This document shows positions 16,793 to 28,950 of a DNA stretch of 64,000 nucleotides, piece by piece. The translations under genes and the position numbers were made by a program. The stretch covers positions 1 to 64,000 of the forward strand of contig NZ_MIKB01000003.1 in the NCBI RefSeq assembly GCF_001730365.1, in the 5' to 3' direction. How positions within the stretch are numbered: the first letter of the stretch is position 1; each line of letters begins with the position of its first letter. This stretch comes from Enterococcus quebecensis (lineage in GTDB: Bacteria > Bacillota > Bacilli > Lactobacillales > Enterococcaceae). The notes under the pieces were generated by a model that did no database searches, was not told where the DNA came from, and saw nothing but the letters and a program-made list of their open reading frames with translations.

Positions 16793-17725
16793 TTAGCTAA
16801 ATGCTTCAGTTAATTGAGGAACCACTTGTTTTTTACGTGAAACAACCCCGTTTAAGAATGCACGATTATTTTCTAACGTCACATTAAATGCTGCCTCTAC
16901 CTTGTTTAGTGAGTCACCAATTACTAATAGTTCAGAATCGCTATTTAAAATATTGGTAATGATCAAAACAAATAGATCGTAGTTTTTTGAAGAGTTTTCA
17001 TTCTCCATAGCCGCTTCTAGTTCTTCTTGGCGATCTAATACTTCGTTTAGGTCTACTGTGTTGACTTGGGCAATTCGAACATTTTTATCCCCCATTGGGA
17101 AGCTCTTAGCGTCTAAATCTAGTAATATTTCAGCAGATTTATCACTTAAATTCGTACCAGCTTTTAACATATCTAAGCCATAACCCTCTAAATTAATTTC
17201 TGCAATATCAGCTAATTCATTCGCTGCGTTGATGTCTTCTTGTGTACATGTTGGAGATTTGAATAACAACGTATCTGAAATGATCGCTGATACCATCATT
17301 CCAGCAATTTGTTTAGGGATAGTAACATTATTTTCTTTAAACATTTTTAAAACGATTGTACTTGTACAACCTACGGGTTCCGCGCGATAATACAATGGAT
17401 CAGCTGTTTCAAAGTTAGCAATACGATGGTGATCAACAACCGCAAGGATATTTAACTCTCTAATATCGGAAATACTTTGTTGGAATTCATTGTGATCAAC
17501 TAACATTACTTGATTTGTTTCTCCAGCTGCACTTTCCACCACTCGTGGTGCATCTACATTAAAATAATCCAACGCATATTGAGTTTCTTCGCTTGGTGTA
17601 CCTAGTGCTACTGCTTCAGTATTTTTACCTAGTTCTTTTTGTAGATAGGCAAAGCTAATAGCAGCTCCTATTGCATCTGTATCTGGATTTTGGTGTCCAA
17701 AAACTAGAATTTTTGACATAATCAT
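16793..17725 (-). CDS. ppaC: Manganese-dependent inorganic pyrophosphatase (family II)
   Basis: The enzyme hydrolyses pyrophosphate and so drives biosynthetic reactions. The DHH-family signatures are present: [13 protein letters not shown] at the start, VDHNEFQQS, and [13 protein letters not shown] for metal binding. The C-terminal substrate motif [14 protein letters not shown] is also there. The 310 residues fit the family. An ATG at 17725 has GGAG six bases upstream; the usual family start is the ATG two codons later (17719), so either may be used. It is probably its own transcription unit. Confidence 0.95.
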   Translation of the reverse strand: MIMSKILVFGHQNPDTDAIGAAISFAYLQKELGKNTEAVALGTPSEETQYALDYFNVDAPRVVESAAGETNQVMLVDHNEFQQSISDIRELNILAVVDHHRIANFETADPLYYRAEPVGCTSTIVLKMFKENNVTIPKQIAGMMVSAIISDTLLFKSPTCTQEDINAANELADIAEINLEGYGLDMLKAGTNLSDKSAEILLDLDAKSFPMGDKNVRIAQVNTVDLNEVLDRQEELEAAMENENSSKNYDLFVLIITNILNSDSELLVIGDSLNKVEAAFNVTLENNRAFLNGVVSRKKQVVPQLTEAFS

Positions 17726-17815
17726 GGTCCACTCCTTCTTTTTTCTTCATTACTAATAATAACAAAAAATAGAAAAGAAACAACAATAATAGCTGCTCTT
17801 TTCTATTTTTATAAA

Positions 17816-18580
17816 CTATCTTTTAGCATAGCCATTGTAGTCATCAACATGGAGTAGCTTTTTAGCATTTGCTACACGATCGTCTGTTGGTGGTTCAATG
17901 CCATCTAATGGATAATCTAAACCTAATTCATCCCACTTGTATTTACCCATTGTATGATAAGGTAGCACTTCTACTTTATCAACATTTTTTAAGGTTTTAA
18001 TAAAGCTATCTAAACGAATCAGATATTCATCATAATCGCTACGTTCAGGGACTAAAACATGACGAATCCAAACAGGTTTACCAATTTCTGAAAGATATTG
18101 AGCCATTTCTAGGATGTTCTCATTCCCTAAAGAAGTCAGTAACTGATGTTGTTCATTGTCAATATGCTTAATATCGAACAATAATAGATCTGTATAGTTC
18201 ATAAGCTCTTGGAATTGACTAAAAAATGGTTCCTCTCTTGTAAATGGTTTTCCACAAGTATCAATTGTTGTATGTATGCCATTTGCTTTTGCTTTTTTAA
18301 ATAAGTCAGTTAAAAACTCTAGTTGAAGTAATGGTTCGCCACCACTAACAGTGATCCCGCCTTTTTCGCCCCAATAAGAACGATACTTGGTTGCTTCATC
18401 TAATAATTCATCCGTAGTTACTTCACGACCGCCAGAACCAATTTTCCAAGTATCCGGATTATGACAAAACTGACAACGCATACGACAACCTTGCGTAAAC
18501 ACAATAAATCGAACGCCAGGTCCGTCAACCGTTCCAAAATTTTCTGTAGAGTGAATTCTACCAATAACAGGAGTTGTCAT
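17816..18580 (-). CDS. pflA: Pyruvate formate-lyase activating enzyme
   Basis: This radical-SAM protein installs the glycyl radical on PflB under anaerobic conditions. The cluster motif CxxxCxxC is at Cys32, Cys36 and Cys39 (GCRMRCQFCHNPD). GGITVSGGEPLLQ and TIDTCGKPF follow as SAM- and substrate-contact segments. The 254 residues equal the usual PflA length. It lies 116 bases downstream of pflB, after a hairpin that may cut its expression relative to pflB. Confidence 0.96.
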   Translation of the reverse strand: MTTPVIGRIHSTENFGTVDGPGVRFIVFTQGCRMRCQFCHNPDTWKIGSGGREVTTDELLDEATKYRSYWGEKGGITVSGGEPLLQLEFLTDLFKKAKANGIHTTIDTCGKPFTREEPFFSQFQELMNYTDLLLFDIKHIDNEQHQLLTSLGNENILEMAQYLSEIGKPVWIRHVLVPERSDYDEYLIRLDSFIKTLKNVDKVEVLPYHTMGKYKWDELGLDYPLDGIEPPTDDRVANAKKLLHVDDYNGYAKR

Positions 18581-18652
18581 TCCTTGTTCCTCATTTCTTG
18601 TTGTTTTACTTTAAAATAATTCTTGAGCATCAGAATTTGCTCAGTATTTATT

Positions 18653-18681
18653 TTAAAAAAGGGATGACGCAAAGTCACCCC
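18653..18681 (-). terminator. Hairpin between pflB and pflA
   Basis: A GGGATGAC/GTCACCCC stem (18661-18668 with 18674-18681) with a T-run on the - strand lies just after the pflB stop. It probably attenuates rather than ends transcription, so that pflA is made at a lower level (inference). Confidence 0.7.
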
Positions 18682-18696
18682 TTCAATTTTTGTATA

Positions 18697-20943
18697 TTAG
18701 AGTTTATCATGTGATGTTCTAGAAATAACATCTGCTTGTTGTTCAGGTGTTAAGTCACGGAATTTCACGGCATATCCAGATACACGGATTGTTAAGTTCG
18801 GATATTTTTCTGGATGAGCTTGTGCATCTAATAATAATTCGTTTGTGAACACGTTAACGTTTAAGTGGTAACCACCTTTATCGAAGTAGCCATCCATTAC
18901 GTTACGTAAGTTATCAATTCTTGTACCATCATCTTTACCTAAACCATTAGGATTGATTGTTTGTGTATTAGAAATTCCATCTAGTGCACTTGTGTACTCT
19001 AATCTAGCTGTTGAGTTAAGTGACGCTAAAAGACCATTCTTCTCACCTAAGAATTTACCATCTTGATAACTTGGGTTAGCACCTGGTGCTAATGGTTTGC
19101 CTGCACGACGTCCGTCTGGAGTATTACCAGTTGCTTTACCATAAACAACGTTTGATGTGATTGTTAATAATGATGTTGTTGGTTTAGCATTACGGTACGT
19201 ATGTTGGCGTCTAATTTGAGTCATGAAGTACTCAAGAATCCAGTTTGCTGTCGCATCCGCTTCTTCGTTATCGTTACCATATGTTGGGAACTCATTTTGA
19301 GGAACATAGTCAATTGCTAAACCATCTTCGTCACGGATTACTTGTACGTTACCATGTTTAATAGCCATTACTGAGTCAGCAGCATGTGAAATTCCTGCAA
19401 TACCAGTAGCAAATGTACGTTGTAAGTTGCTTTCCATGAAGGCTAATTGAGCTGCTTCATAAGAATATTTATCATGCATATAATGGATAACGTTTAAAGT
19501 ATTTACATACAATTCAGCTAACCAATCCATGATGTCTTTATAGCGATCAATAAACTCGTTGTAGTCTAATGTGTCACCAGTCATAGGACGGAACTTAGGT
19601 GCAACTTGCATTTTAGTTTTTTCGTCTACTCCACCATTGATAGCATAAAGAACTGCTTTAGCTAAGTTTGCACGAGCTCCAAAGAATTGCATGTCTTTAC
19701 CCATAACTGTTGCAGATACACAACATGCGATCGCACAGTCATCTGATCCCCAGTTCGAGCGTAGTAAATCATCATTTTCAAATTGGATAGATGAACTTTG
19801 TTTTGCGATTTTAGATGCAAATGTTCTAAATCCTACTGGTAAATGTGAAGAATATAACACTGTCAAGTTTGGCTCTGGTGAAGGACCCATGTTTGTAAGT
19901 GTGTGTAAGATACGGAAATCACTCTTAGTTACTAGTGAACGTCCATCTAAGCCCATACCAGCGATTGATAATGTTGCCCAGATTGGGTAACCAGAAAATA
20001 GTTGGTTATATTCTGGCGTACGAGCAAATTTAACCATACGTAATTTCATGATTAAGTGATCGATCATTTCTTGCGCTTCAAACTCAGTAATTAAACCAGC
20101 TTCTAAATCGCGTTGGATATAGATATCTAAAAAGGCAGAGATACGTCCAATAGACATTGCCGCACCATTTTGTGATTTAATCGCACCTAAATAACCAAAG
20201 TACAACCATTGGATCGCTTCTTTCGCATTTTCAGCTGGTAAAGAAATATCGAATCCATATGTTGAAGCCATTTCTTTTAAGTCTGCCATGGCTCTGATTT
20301 GTTCAGAAATTTCTTCTCTTAGACGAATAACATCATCAGTCATTACTTTGTTACCAGTATTACTTAGATCTTTTTTCTTCTCAGCGATCAAAAAGTCCAT
20401 CCCATAAAGTGCAATACGACGATAGTCACCGATGATACGACCACGACCATATGCGTCTGGGAGACCAGTGATAATTTTATTTTTACGAGCTGCTCTCATT
20501 TCTGGTGTATAAGCATCAAAAACACCTTGGTTGTGTGTTTTTCTCCACTCAGTAAAGATTTTAGACATTTCATCATCTACTTCGTAACCATTTGAAGTTA
20601 AAGAATGGTTTGCCATATTGATTCCGCCAAATGGCATAAACGCTTGTTTCAACGGCACATCTGTTTGTAATCCGACGATTGTTTCTTCTTCTTTGATTAA
20701 GTACCCAGGTTCATGAGATGTGATTGTTGCAGGAATGCTGTTATCCATGTCGTACACACCATTTTTTTCATGTTGTACTTCAAATAATTCCTGTAATTTT
20801 GTCCATAACTTGTCTGTACTTGGCGCGATTGGTTCTAGGAAAGAATCGTCACCAGTGTATTCAGTATAGTTTCTTTGAATAAAATCACGTGTGTCTACTG
20901 ATGTTTTCCATTTGTCGCCTTTAAAGCCTTTCCATTGTTCCAT
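18697..20943 (-). CDS. pflB: Pyruvate formate-lyase
   Basis: The enzyme converts pyruvate and CoA to acetyl-CoA and formate during anaerobic growth. The active-site cysteine pair is Cys407-Cys408 (CAIACCVSA). The glycyl radical site is Gly723 in RVSGYAVKF, 25 residues from the end. The 748-residue length fits the family. The ATG follows GGAGG by six bases. A promoter with an extended -10 lies about 50-80 bases upstream. Together with pflA it forms the mixed-acid branch. Confidence 0.98.
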   Translation of the reverse strand: MEQWKGFKGDKWKTSVDTRDFIQRNYTEYTGDDSFLEPIAPSTDKLWTKLQELFEVQHEKNGVYDMDNSIPATITSHEPGYLIKEEETIVGLQTDVPLKQAFMPFGGINMANHSLTSNGYEVDDEMSKIFTEWRKTHNQGVFDAYTPEMRAARKNKIITGLPDAYGRGRIIGDYRRIALYGMDFLIAEKKKDLSNTGNKVMTDDVIRLREEISEQIRAMADLKEMASTYGFDISLPAENAKEAIQWLYFGYLGAIKSQNGAAMSIGRISAFLDIYIQRDLEAGLITEFEAQEMIDHLIMKLRMVKFARTPEYNQLFSGYPIWATLSIAGMGLDGRSLVTKSDFRILHTLTNMGPSPEPNLTVLYSSHLPVGFRTFASKIAKQSSSIQFENDDLLRSNWGSDDCAIACCVSATVMGKDMQFFGARANLAKAVLYAINGGVDEKTKMQVAPKFRPMTGDTLDYNEFIDRYKDIMDWLAELYVNTLNVIHYMHDKYSYEAAQLAFMESNLQRTFATGIAGISHAADSVMAIKHGNVQVIRDEDGLAIDYVPQNEFPTYGNDNEEADATANWILEYFMTQIRRQHTYRNAKPTTSLLTITSNVVYGKATGNTPDGRRAGKPLAPGANPSYQDGKFLGEKNGLLASLNSTARLEYTSALDGISNTQTINPNGLGKDDGTRIDNLRNVMDGYFDKGGYHLNVNVFTNELLLDAQAHPEKYPNLTIRVSGYAVKFRDLTPEQQADVISRTSHDKL

Positions 20944-20993
20944 TGTGGGCCTCCTTAGTATGCTGAAATCTATTGTAACAGCTTTATGTGATT

Positions 20994-21021
20994 AGTATAA
21001 CACACGAACGGTTTTATGCAA
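20994..21021 (-). promoter_or_regulatory. pflB promoter
   Basis: On the - strand TTGCAT (21016-21021) and TATACT (20994-20999) are 16 bases apart, and TGT directly before the -10 makes it an extended -10. Confidence 0.6.
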
Positions 21022-21075
21022 GTATTTAATTAATATTATTTGAACTAATTCTAGATATATTTACGATAATGATGT

Positions 21076-21102
21076 AGAAACCCTTTAAAATAAAGGGTTT
21101 CT
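21076..21102. repeat. Inverted repeat upstream of pflB
   Basis: AGAAACCCTTTA (21076-21087) pairs perfectly with 21091-21102 across a 3-base loop. It lies between the parC terminator and the pflB promoter. T-rich sequence follows on the + side only, so its role is unclear. Confidence 0.5.
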
Positions 21103-21164
21103 TGTTTGTGATATCTGTAACTAACTATCGTGATTACAATGTGAAGCATATGAACTCTGTAATA

Positions 21165-21204
21165 CAAAAAGAGCTATCTGTACTAGTACAGATAGCTCTT
21201 TTTG
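21165..21204. terminator. parC terminator (perfect 40-bp palindrome)
   Basis: Bases 21165-21184 are exactly complementary to 21185-21204, with A5/T5 ends, 26 bases after the parC stop. Confidence 0.85.
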
Positions 21205-21230
21205 TTAATTATATAGAACAGAAGAAAGCG

Positions 21231-23711
21231 TTATATCGTTTGATCAGTCGGTTTTTCTACTAATTCTGATGTATGCATTTCATGAACTTCCAAAATCTCA
21301 CCATCTTCTTTTTCATCTAGTATAAATGAACCATTTGATGTTCGATCGTTGATTGGATAGCCCTCAGAATCAATCGTGTATTGTTTGCCATTTTGAGTAG
21401 TGACTAATAACTCTAAAGGAGTGCTTTCAGACATAAAGGTTACGCGATGAGGATTCTTTTTCAATTCACGAAGTACCATCAGTCCTCTTTTTGCTCTCCC
21501 TAGTTGTGGTAGCTCTTGGGCTAGCATTCGTTTGATACTCCCTCTTTGGGTTAAGATAACGACTGGTGTATCGCCTTCTTCATGTACTAGCAAACCGTTA
21601 ACAACGTAATCTTGATCTTTTAGATTCATAGCTTTTACTCCCGCTGCTTTTGCACCTACGACAGGTACTTCTTCTAACGGATAACGTAAACCAAAGCCAC
21701 GATGACTTACTAAAAAGACATCTAAGACTTTTTGTTCGTTTGTCAAATAGACATTTACAATTTCATCTGATTCGGATTTTAGTTTCATGCAATTTGTTGG
21801 ACGGCTCTTATAGGTTCTCCAAGGTTCAAAGTCAGTCATTTTACTTTGTTTGATCATACCTTCTTTGGTCATGAAAACAAATGTTTTCGTTGGAGAAAGT
21901 TCTTTATAGGTATGAACGGCAATAATTGATTCGTCAATTGATAAGTTTAAAATAGTTTGTGAAATATGTTCACCTATTTCTTTCCATCTTAAATCAGGAA
22001 GTTCATGGACTGGTCTGTAAATCACATTGGCTTTGTTCGTAATTAATAAAATATGATCCAATGTGTTAACTTCTCCTGTGTAAAGAAGAAAGTCCCCTTC
22101 TTTCATCCCGATTTCTTCTGGTTTAGATGCACTATAAGATCGTAAACTACTACGTTTAATGTAGCCTTCATGAGTGACAGTAACAACTACATCCTCTTGA
22201 GCAACTAAAACTTTTGTATCGATTTTAATTTCTTGTATTTCATCTTCGATCTGTGTTAGACGAGGATTTCCATATTGTTTTTTAACTTCACGTAATTCTT
22301 TTTTCATTACGTTGAATAATTCTTTTTCGTCGTTTAGAATTTTTGTTAATTCTGAAACAAGCTGATTCAACTCTTCTGCTTCTTTTTCAAGTTGAGTGAT
22401 ATCTGTATTGGTTAAACGGTATAATTGCAACGTCACAATAGCTTCCGCTTGTTCTTCAGTAAATGCATAGGCTTTTACTAAGTTCATTTTTGCATCTTTT
22501 TTATCTTTACTGCCACGGATTGTTTCGATTACTTTGTCTAAAATCGACAAAGCTTTTATCAATCCAGCAACGATATGCTGACGTTTTTTCGCTTTGTTCA
22601 ACTCAAACTGACTACGGTTCGTAATAACTTGTTTGCGATGGGCAATGTAGCTGTCTAAAATACGTTTTAGTCCAACTTGTTGCGGCGTCATGTTATCGAT
22701 GGCTACCATATTAAAGTTATAGTTGATTTGTAATTCAGTGTTCTTGAATAGGTAGTTTAAAATACCTTCTGCGTTTGTGTCTTTTTTTAGCTCGATTGCA
22801 ATCTGTAATCCTGTACGGTCACTTTCATCACGTACTTCAGCAATACCATCGATTTTTTTATTTAAACGAACTTCATCCATTTTTTTAACTAATGTCGCTT
22901 TATTGACTTCATATGGAATTTCAGTGACAACAATCTGCTGTTTGCCACCTTTTAGCGGTTCTATTCTTGTTTTTGAACGAAGAATCACTTTTCCGCGACC
23001 TGTTTCATAGGCTTTTTTGATTTCTTCTTTTCCTTGTAAGATACCACCTGTTGGAAAATCAGGTCCTGGAATAAATTCCATCAGTTTATCTAAAGTTGCA
23101 TTTGGGTGATCAATCAAGTAGATTGTACCATCAATAATTTCGGATAAGTTATGGGTAGGAATTTCAGTTGCGTATCCTGCTGAGATCCCTGTTGACCCAT
23201 TTACAAGTAAGTTAGGATATTTTGCTGGTAAAACAGTTGGTTCTTTTTCAGTATCATCAAAGTTCCAAACGAAATCGACTGTGTCTTTTTCAATATCCTT
23301 CAAAAGTTCTCCGCTTAGTTCAGACAAACGAGCTTCTGTATAACGCATCGCAGCTGGCGGATCACCGTCCATACTTCCGTTATTTCCGTGCATTTCGATT
23401 AGAACTTCGCGAAGTTTCCAATCTTGGCTTAAACGAACCATCGCTTCATAAATACTGCTATCACCATGGGGATGATAATTCCCCATGATGTTTCCGACAG
23501 ATTTAGCGGATTTTCTAAAACTTTTTTCAAAGGTGTTTCCATCTTTATTCATAGAAAATAAAATTCTACGTTGTACAGGTTTTAACCCATCACGAATATC
23601 AGGTAGGGCACGTTCTTGAATGATATATTTGGAATATCTTCCAAAACGATCGCCCATTACTTCTTCAAGAGTCAATTCTTGAATATCTTGGCGTTTTTCC
23701 AAATTCGTCAC
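21231..23711 (-). CDS. parC: DNA topoisomerase IV subunit A
   Basis: ParC is the breaking-rejoining subunit that decatenates daughter chromosomes. The catalytic tyrosine is Tyr124 in MRYTEARLS. The quinolone-determining region reads HPHGDSSIYEAM and keeps the Ser and Glu (85 and 89 here; 80 and 84 in common numbering) of susceptible enzymes. Six C-terminal beta-pinwheel repeats follow. The GTG at 23711 gives 826 residues. A TTG three codons later (23702) has better spacing from AGGAAG and may be the true start. It begins 3 bases after parE, so the two are translationally linked. Confidence 0.97.
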   Translation of the reverse strand: MTNLEKRQDIQELTLEEVMGDRFGRYSKYIIQERALPDIRDGLKPVQRRILFSMNKDGNTFEKSFRKSAKSVGNIMGNYHPHGDSSIYEAMVRLSQDWKLREVLIEMHGNNGSMDGDPPAAMRYTEARLSELSGELLKDIEKDTVDFVWNFDDTEKEPTVLPAKYPNLLVNGSTGISAGYATEIPTHNLSEIIDGTIYLIDHPNATLDKLMEFIPGPDFPTGGILQGKEEIKKAYETGRGKVILRSKTRIEPLKGGKQQIVVTEIPYEVNKATLVKKMDEVRLNKKIDGIAEVRDESDRTGLQIAIELKKDTNAEGILNYLFKNTELQINYNFNMVAIDNMTPQQVGLKRILDSYIAHRKQVITNRSQFELNKAKKRQHIVAGLIKALSILDKVIETIRGSKDKKDAKMNLVKAYAFTEEQAEAIVTLQLYRLTNTDITQLEKEAEELNQLVSELTKILNDEKELFNVMKKELREVKKQYGNPRLTQIEDEIQEIKIDTKVLVAQEDVVVTVTHEGYIKRSSLRSYSASKPEEIGMKEGDFLLYTGEVNTLDHILLITNKANVIYRPVHELPDLRWKEIGEHISQTILNLSIDESIIAVHTYKELSPTKTFVFMTKEGMIKQSKMTDFEPWRTYKSRPTNCMKLKSESDEIVNVYLTNEQKVLDVFLVSHRGFGLRYPLEEVPVVGAKAAGVKAMNLKDQDYVVNGLLVHEEGDTPVVILTQRGSIKRMLAQELPQLGRAKRGLMVLRELKKNPHRVTFMSESTPLELLVTTQNGKQYTIDSEGYPINDRTSNGSFILDEKEDGEILEVHEMHTSELVEKPTDQTI

Positions 23712-23714
23712 TTC

Positions 23715-25796
<2,082 letters not shown>

Positions 25797-25906
25797 TTAT
25801 ACTTGAATTATAGGGCTTTTCGCCACATCATTACAATAATACTCTAAAAGCTCTCAAAAAAAAAGAGCTTTCCTATTCGGTAACTCTTTCTTAAGATTAT
25901 TTGCAT

Positions 25907-26332
25907 CTATTTAGGCATTTCAGCTAATTCAATTTTAATGCAACGATTCATTATAATAGCATTTCTTCCTGCTTTTTTCAATAGTTCTGCCGCTTCTTCA
26001 TTTTCCAACCCTAATTGAGCCCAGAATACTTTTGCATCTGTTTCTAAGAAATCTTGAGCAACTTCAGGTAAAAACTCGCTTCGGCGGAAAATATCAACAA
26101 TATCGATCTGTCCAGGGACATCTTGTAATTGTTCATAAACTTTTTCCCCAAGAATTTCTTGTCCTGCCAGAATTGGGTTCACAGGAATGATCTCATAACC
26201 TTTTTCTTGTAAAAGTTTCGCTATTTGATAGCTTGTTCGGTCTTCTTTCCCGCTTAGTCCGACTACTGCAATGCGCTTAGCTTGTCTTAAATAGTCAAAA
26301 ATTTGTTCTTGTGACGGATTTTCTACAGGCAT
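25907..26332 (-). CDS. CoA-binding domain protein (YccU-like)
   Basis: The protein of about 141 residues has a single Rossmann domain of the CoA-binding family: IAVVGLSGKEDRTSYQIAKLLQEKGY near the start, PVNP in the middle and VFWAQLGLENEEAAELLKKAG later. Its cellular role is unknown. The ATG at 26332 has AGAGG nine bases upstream. An ATG three codons earlier (26341) directly abuts that site and is less likely. It is transcribed toward parE, with a weak hairpin (25847-25871) between. Confidence 0.85.
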   Translation of the reverse strand: MPVENPSQEQIFDYLRQAKRIAVVGLSGKEDRTSYQIAKLLQEKGYEIIPVNPILAGQEILGEKVYEQLQDVPGQIDIVDIFRRSEFLPEVAQDFLETDAKVFWAQLGLENEEAAELLKKAGRNAIIMNRCIKIELAEMPK

Positions 26333-26449
26333 TTTAGTCATCCTCTCTCATTTTTCTTCTATTTCATTATACAACGAATATTTAATTATTGTTAGCTGTT
26401 TCTATTCATGATAAAATAAATGCTAGTTTGAACAGAAAGAGGTTGCTCA

Positions 26450-27085
26450 ATGAAATTTTTTGTGCTATTGGTTATAGCCTACTTATTAGGTTCCATCCCT
26501 TCTGGCGTTTGGGTTGGAAAACTTTTTTTTAAAAAAGATCTTCGTCAATTTGGAAGTGGTAATACAGGGACGACAAACACGTTTAGAGTTTTAGGAAAAA
26601 AAGCGGGGATTGCTGTTTTGTTTATGGATATTTTAAAGGGTACGTTGGCAACTAGCTTGCCTGCATTATTTTCTTTAGATGTTAATCCGCTAGTTTTTGG
26701 AGTCGCTGCTGTACTAGGGCATACATTTCCGGTTTTTGCGAATTTTAAAGGAGGAAAAGCTGTTGCGACAAGTGCAGGGATGATCTTAGCTTATAATCCA
26801 TCATTTTTCGTTTATTCCGCATTAATTTTTATTATTATGCTATACATTACCAGCATGGTGAGTTTGACTAGTATGATCAGTGCTGTGTTGATTACTCTTT
26901 CAACGGTTATTCTCCCCTTTGCAATTCCAGCGATTTTGCCTAAATTTGATTGGTTACTAACAACTATTGCTATAGCTTTGACGATTTTTATTTTTATCCG
27001 TCATAAAGATAATATAAAGCGAATCAAAGATGGAACGGAAAGTCGGGTTCCATTTGGTCTAGGTGCTAAAAAAATAATTAAATAG
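26450..27085 (+). CDS. plsY: Acyl-phosphate:glycerol-3-phosphate acyltransferase
   Basis: PlsY makes lysophosphatidate, the first step of phospholipid synthesis. Three PlsY motifs are visible: LLGSIPSGVWVGK near residue 13, FGSGNTGTTNTFRVLG near residue 39, and FPVFANFKGGKAVATSAG near residue 92. About five membrane segments make up the 211 residues. RBS AGAGG precedes the ATG. It is divergent from the CoA-binding gene and is the only + strand gene between 15670 and 44180, as often seen beside parE. Confidence 0.96.
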   Translation: MKFFVLLVIAYLLGSIPSGVWVGKLFFKKDLRQFGSGNTGTTNTFRVLGKKAGIAVLFMDILKGTLATSLPALFSLDVNPLVFGVAAVLGHTFPVFANFKGGKAVATSAGMILAYNPSFFVYSALIFIIMLYITSMVSLTSMISAVLITLSTVILPFAIPAILPKFDWLLTTIAIALTIFIFIRHKDNIKRIKDGTESRVPFGLGAKKIIK

Positions 27086-27091
27086 TAAGAC

Positions 27092-27135
27092 AAAAGTCAA
27101 GATATGAAGTGAATCATTCATGTCTTGACTTTTTT
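27092..27135. terminator. Convergent terminator between plsY and the epimerase gene
   Basis: A 17-bp stem (27092-27108 with 27117-27133, one G-U pair) with A4 and T5 edges lies between two convergent genes and can serve both. Confidence 0.85.
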
Positions 27136-27138
27136 CAT

Positions 27139-28014
27139 TTATTTGGTTGTAAGTGTATAATGTGTTTTGAAAACATCCGCTGCAGATAGTTTGTTAATGC
27201 CTTTTTTATCTACAAGATTACCCGATGCATTTACTTCGTCGGCAATACCGCACCAAGGCTCGATACAAACGAATGGCGCTTCTTGCGGATAAGGAGACCA
27301 GATACCTACATAAGGCATATCTGTGTAACTTAAACTAATGCTGTGAGGACTTTCGTCCGTTTCAATAGTAAAAGTATTTCCGCCTTTGGTTTCAAAAATA
27401 ATTGCGTCGTTTTCGAATAGCTCACGACGTAAATCAAGACTCGTATTGGTTTGACCTAATGTTTTATGTTCAAAATCTGTAAAAGGTCCAACTAAGGGAA
27501 TTTGAGTTCGAGATTTTTTCGGTGAAAAGCTTAAATAATAATCGTTGAACGTCAAATTTTTCTCTAAAGGAACATTAAATGCCGGATGACCACCTATTGA
27601 AAAATACATCTCATTTTTACCAGTATTTTCAACTTGATAAGTGACAACCAGATTTTCTTCTTCTAAGGCATAAGAAAGTATTAATTCAAAATCAAAAGGA
27701 TACACTTTTTTTGTTTCTTTAGTGCTTTTTAAAGATAATGAAACTAATTCAGAACCATGCTCAATTACTTGAAACAGGCTATCTCTAGCAAAACCATGTT
27801 GTCCCATAGGATATGTTTGTTTTTGGTAGGTATACCGGTCGTCTTTTAAACGTCCTACAAACGGAAACAACACTGGTGCACGACGTCCCCAAAAAGTTGG
27901 ATCACCTTGCCAGATATATTCAATGTCATTCTTCTTTGATTTCAAACTGACTAGTTCAGCACCATCTTCAGCAATTGTTGCAATAAGAAATTCATTTTCA
28001 ATCTTTAACGTCAT
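27139..28014 (-). CDS. Aldose 1-epimerase family protein (LacX-like)
   Basis: The 291-residue protein belongs to the galactose-mutarotase superfamily: a beta-sandwich with WGRRAPVLFPFVGRL, GQHGFARDS (His), FSIGGHPAFNVP (His) and a late FVCIEPWCGIAD (Glu). These match the two histidines and the acid of aldose epimerases. It most resembles LacX/YeaD-like members whose sugar is unsettled. AGGAGG precedes the ATG at seven bases. It follows codY by only 11 bases, so it probably lies at the end of the codY transcript. Confidence 0.88.
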   Translation of the reverse strand: MTLKIENEFLIATIAEDGAELVSLKSKKNDIEYIWQGDPTFWGRRAPVLFPFVGRLKDDRYTYQKQTYPMGQHGFARDSLFQVIEHGSELVSLSLKSTKETKKVYPFDFELILSYALEEENLVVTYQVENTGKNEMYFSIGGHPAFNVPLEKNLTFNDYYLSFSPKKSRTQIPLVGPFTDFEHKTLGQTNTSLDLRRELFENDAIIFETKGGNTFTIETDESPHSISLSYTDMPYVGIWSPYPQEAPFVCIEPWCGIADEVNASGNLVDKKGINKLSAADVFKTHYTLTTK

Positions 28015-28025
28015 TTCAAAGCCTC

Positions 28026-28817
28026 CTACTTGTTGTCTTTTTCCAATTCTTTAATAAATTGTTTGTTTAAAACTTTCAGATAGGTTCCTTTCATCCCGAG
28101 AGATCTAGATTCGATAATCCCAGCTGATTCCAATTTTCTTAATGCATTAACAATTACCGAACGTGTAATACCAATTTCATCTGCAATACTTGAAGCAGTC
28201 AATCTGCCTTCTTCTCCATCCAAAGCTTCGAAAATCGCTTGAACGGCTTTTAGTTCGCTGTAAGATAACGTATTAATGGCCATTTGCACAGCTGTTGCAC
28301 TACGAACATCCGCTTCAATGTTTCTTGATTGTTGATAGAGAATCTGCATACCAACAACTGTTGCGCTGTACTCTGCTAGAACCAAATCTTCATCATTAAA
28401 TGATTGTTTTACTCTAGCCAAAATAATCGTTCCAAGTCGCTTTCCAGCTCCAAACATGGGTACAATCGTTGTTAAACCAAAAGGATATTTTTCACGTAAT
28501 TCTACTGGGAAAGCTGTTAAATCACTAGTGATGGAAATATTTGCTTCTGTTTTAATTAAATTATCCACTGCATCTGTATAGCTTTGCGGGAAACGTTTTT
28601 CCTCAAACATATGCTTCACACGTGCATTGTTAACATCCAATTTTTCGTTATACCCTAACAAAACTCCTTCGTTGCTAATGATATAGGCATTGCTGTCTAA
28701 GACATCCCCCAAAATCATCGCCATTTTGTCATAAGGCAACTCTGCTCTTTGGTCAAATGTATTATTCTGTTGTAATAGTTTGTTTATTTGACGGGTTTTT
28801 TCTAATAAAGTAGTCAT
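28026..28817 (-). CDS. codY: GTP and branched-chain amino-acid sensing repressor CodY
   Basis: CodY is the global nutrient regulator of low-GC Gram-positives. The N-terminal GAF domain binds isoleucine/valine. The C-terminal winged helix reads LTASSIADEIGITRSVIV and ALRKLESAGIIESRS. The 263 residues fit the usual length of about 260. AGGAGG precedes the ATG. It is the distal member of the xerC-hslV-hslU-codY group, 133 bases after hslU. Confidence 0.97.
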   Translation of the reverse strand: MTTLLEKTRQINKLLQQNNTFDQRAELPYDKMAMILGDVLDSNAYIISNEGVLLGYNEKLDVNNARVKHMFEEKRFPQSYTDAVDNLIKTEANISITSDLTAFPVELREKYPFGLTTIVPMFGAGKRLGTIILARVKQSFNDEDLVLAEYSATVVGMQILYQQSRNIEADVRSATAVQMAINTLSYSELKAVQAIFEALDGEEGRLTASSIADEIGITRSVIVNALRKLESAGIIESRSLGMKGTYLKVLNKQFIKELEKDNK

Positions 28818-28950
28818 TTTACTCCTCCTAATTTAAAAATGTATTGTACTTGTTCAGTCTCAATAGAAAAATAAGTCATTGTAAAAAAGCTGTTTTTTGC
28901 CTCATTAACCAATATTTTATCGAGAAGTTAGCCGTTGAAACGAGATGATA

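Noticed and set aside
20994-21060. Rex/Fnr-type operator near the pflB promoter
   Set aside because: No TTGTGA-N4-TCACAA-like dyad could be found.
25847-25871. Hairpin AAAGCTCT/AGAGCTTT between the CoA-binding gene and parE
   Set aside because: An eight-base stem with an A-rich loop and no clear T-run after it on the - strand; not strong enough to call a terminator.
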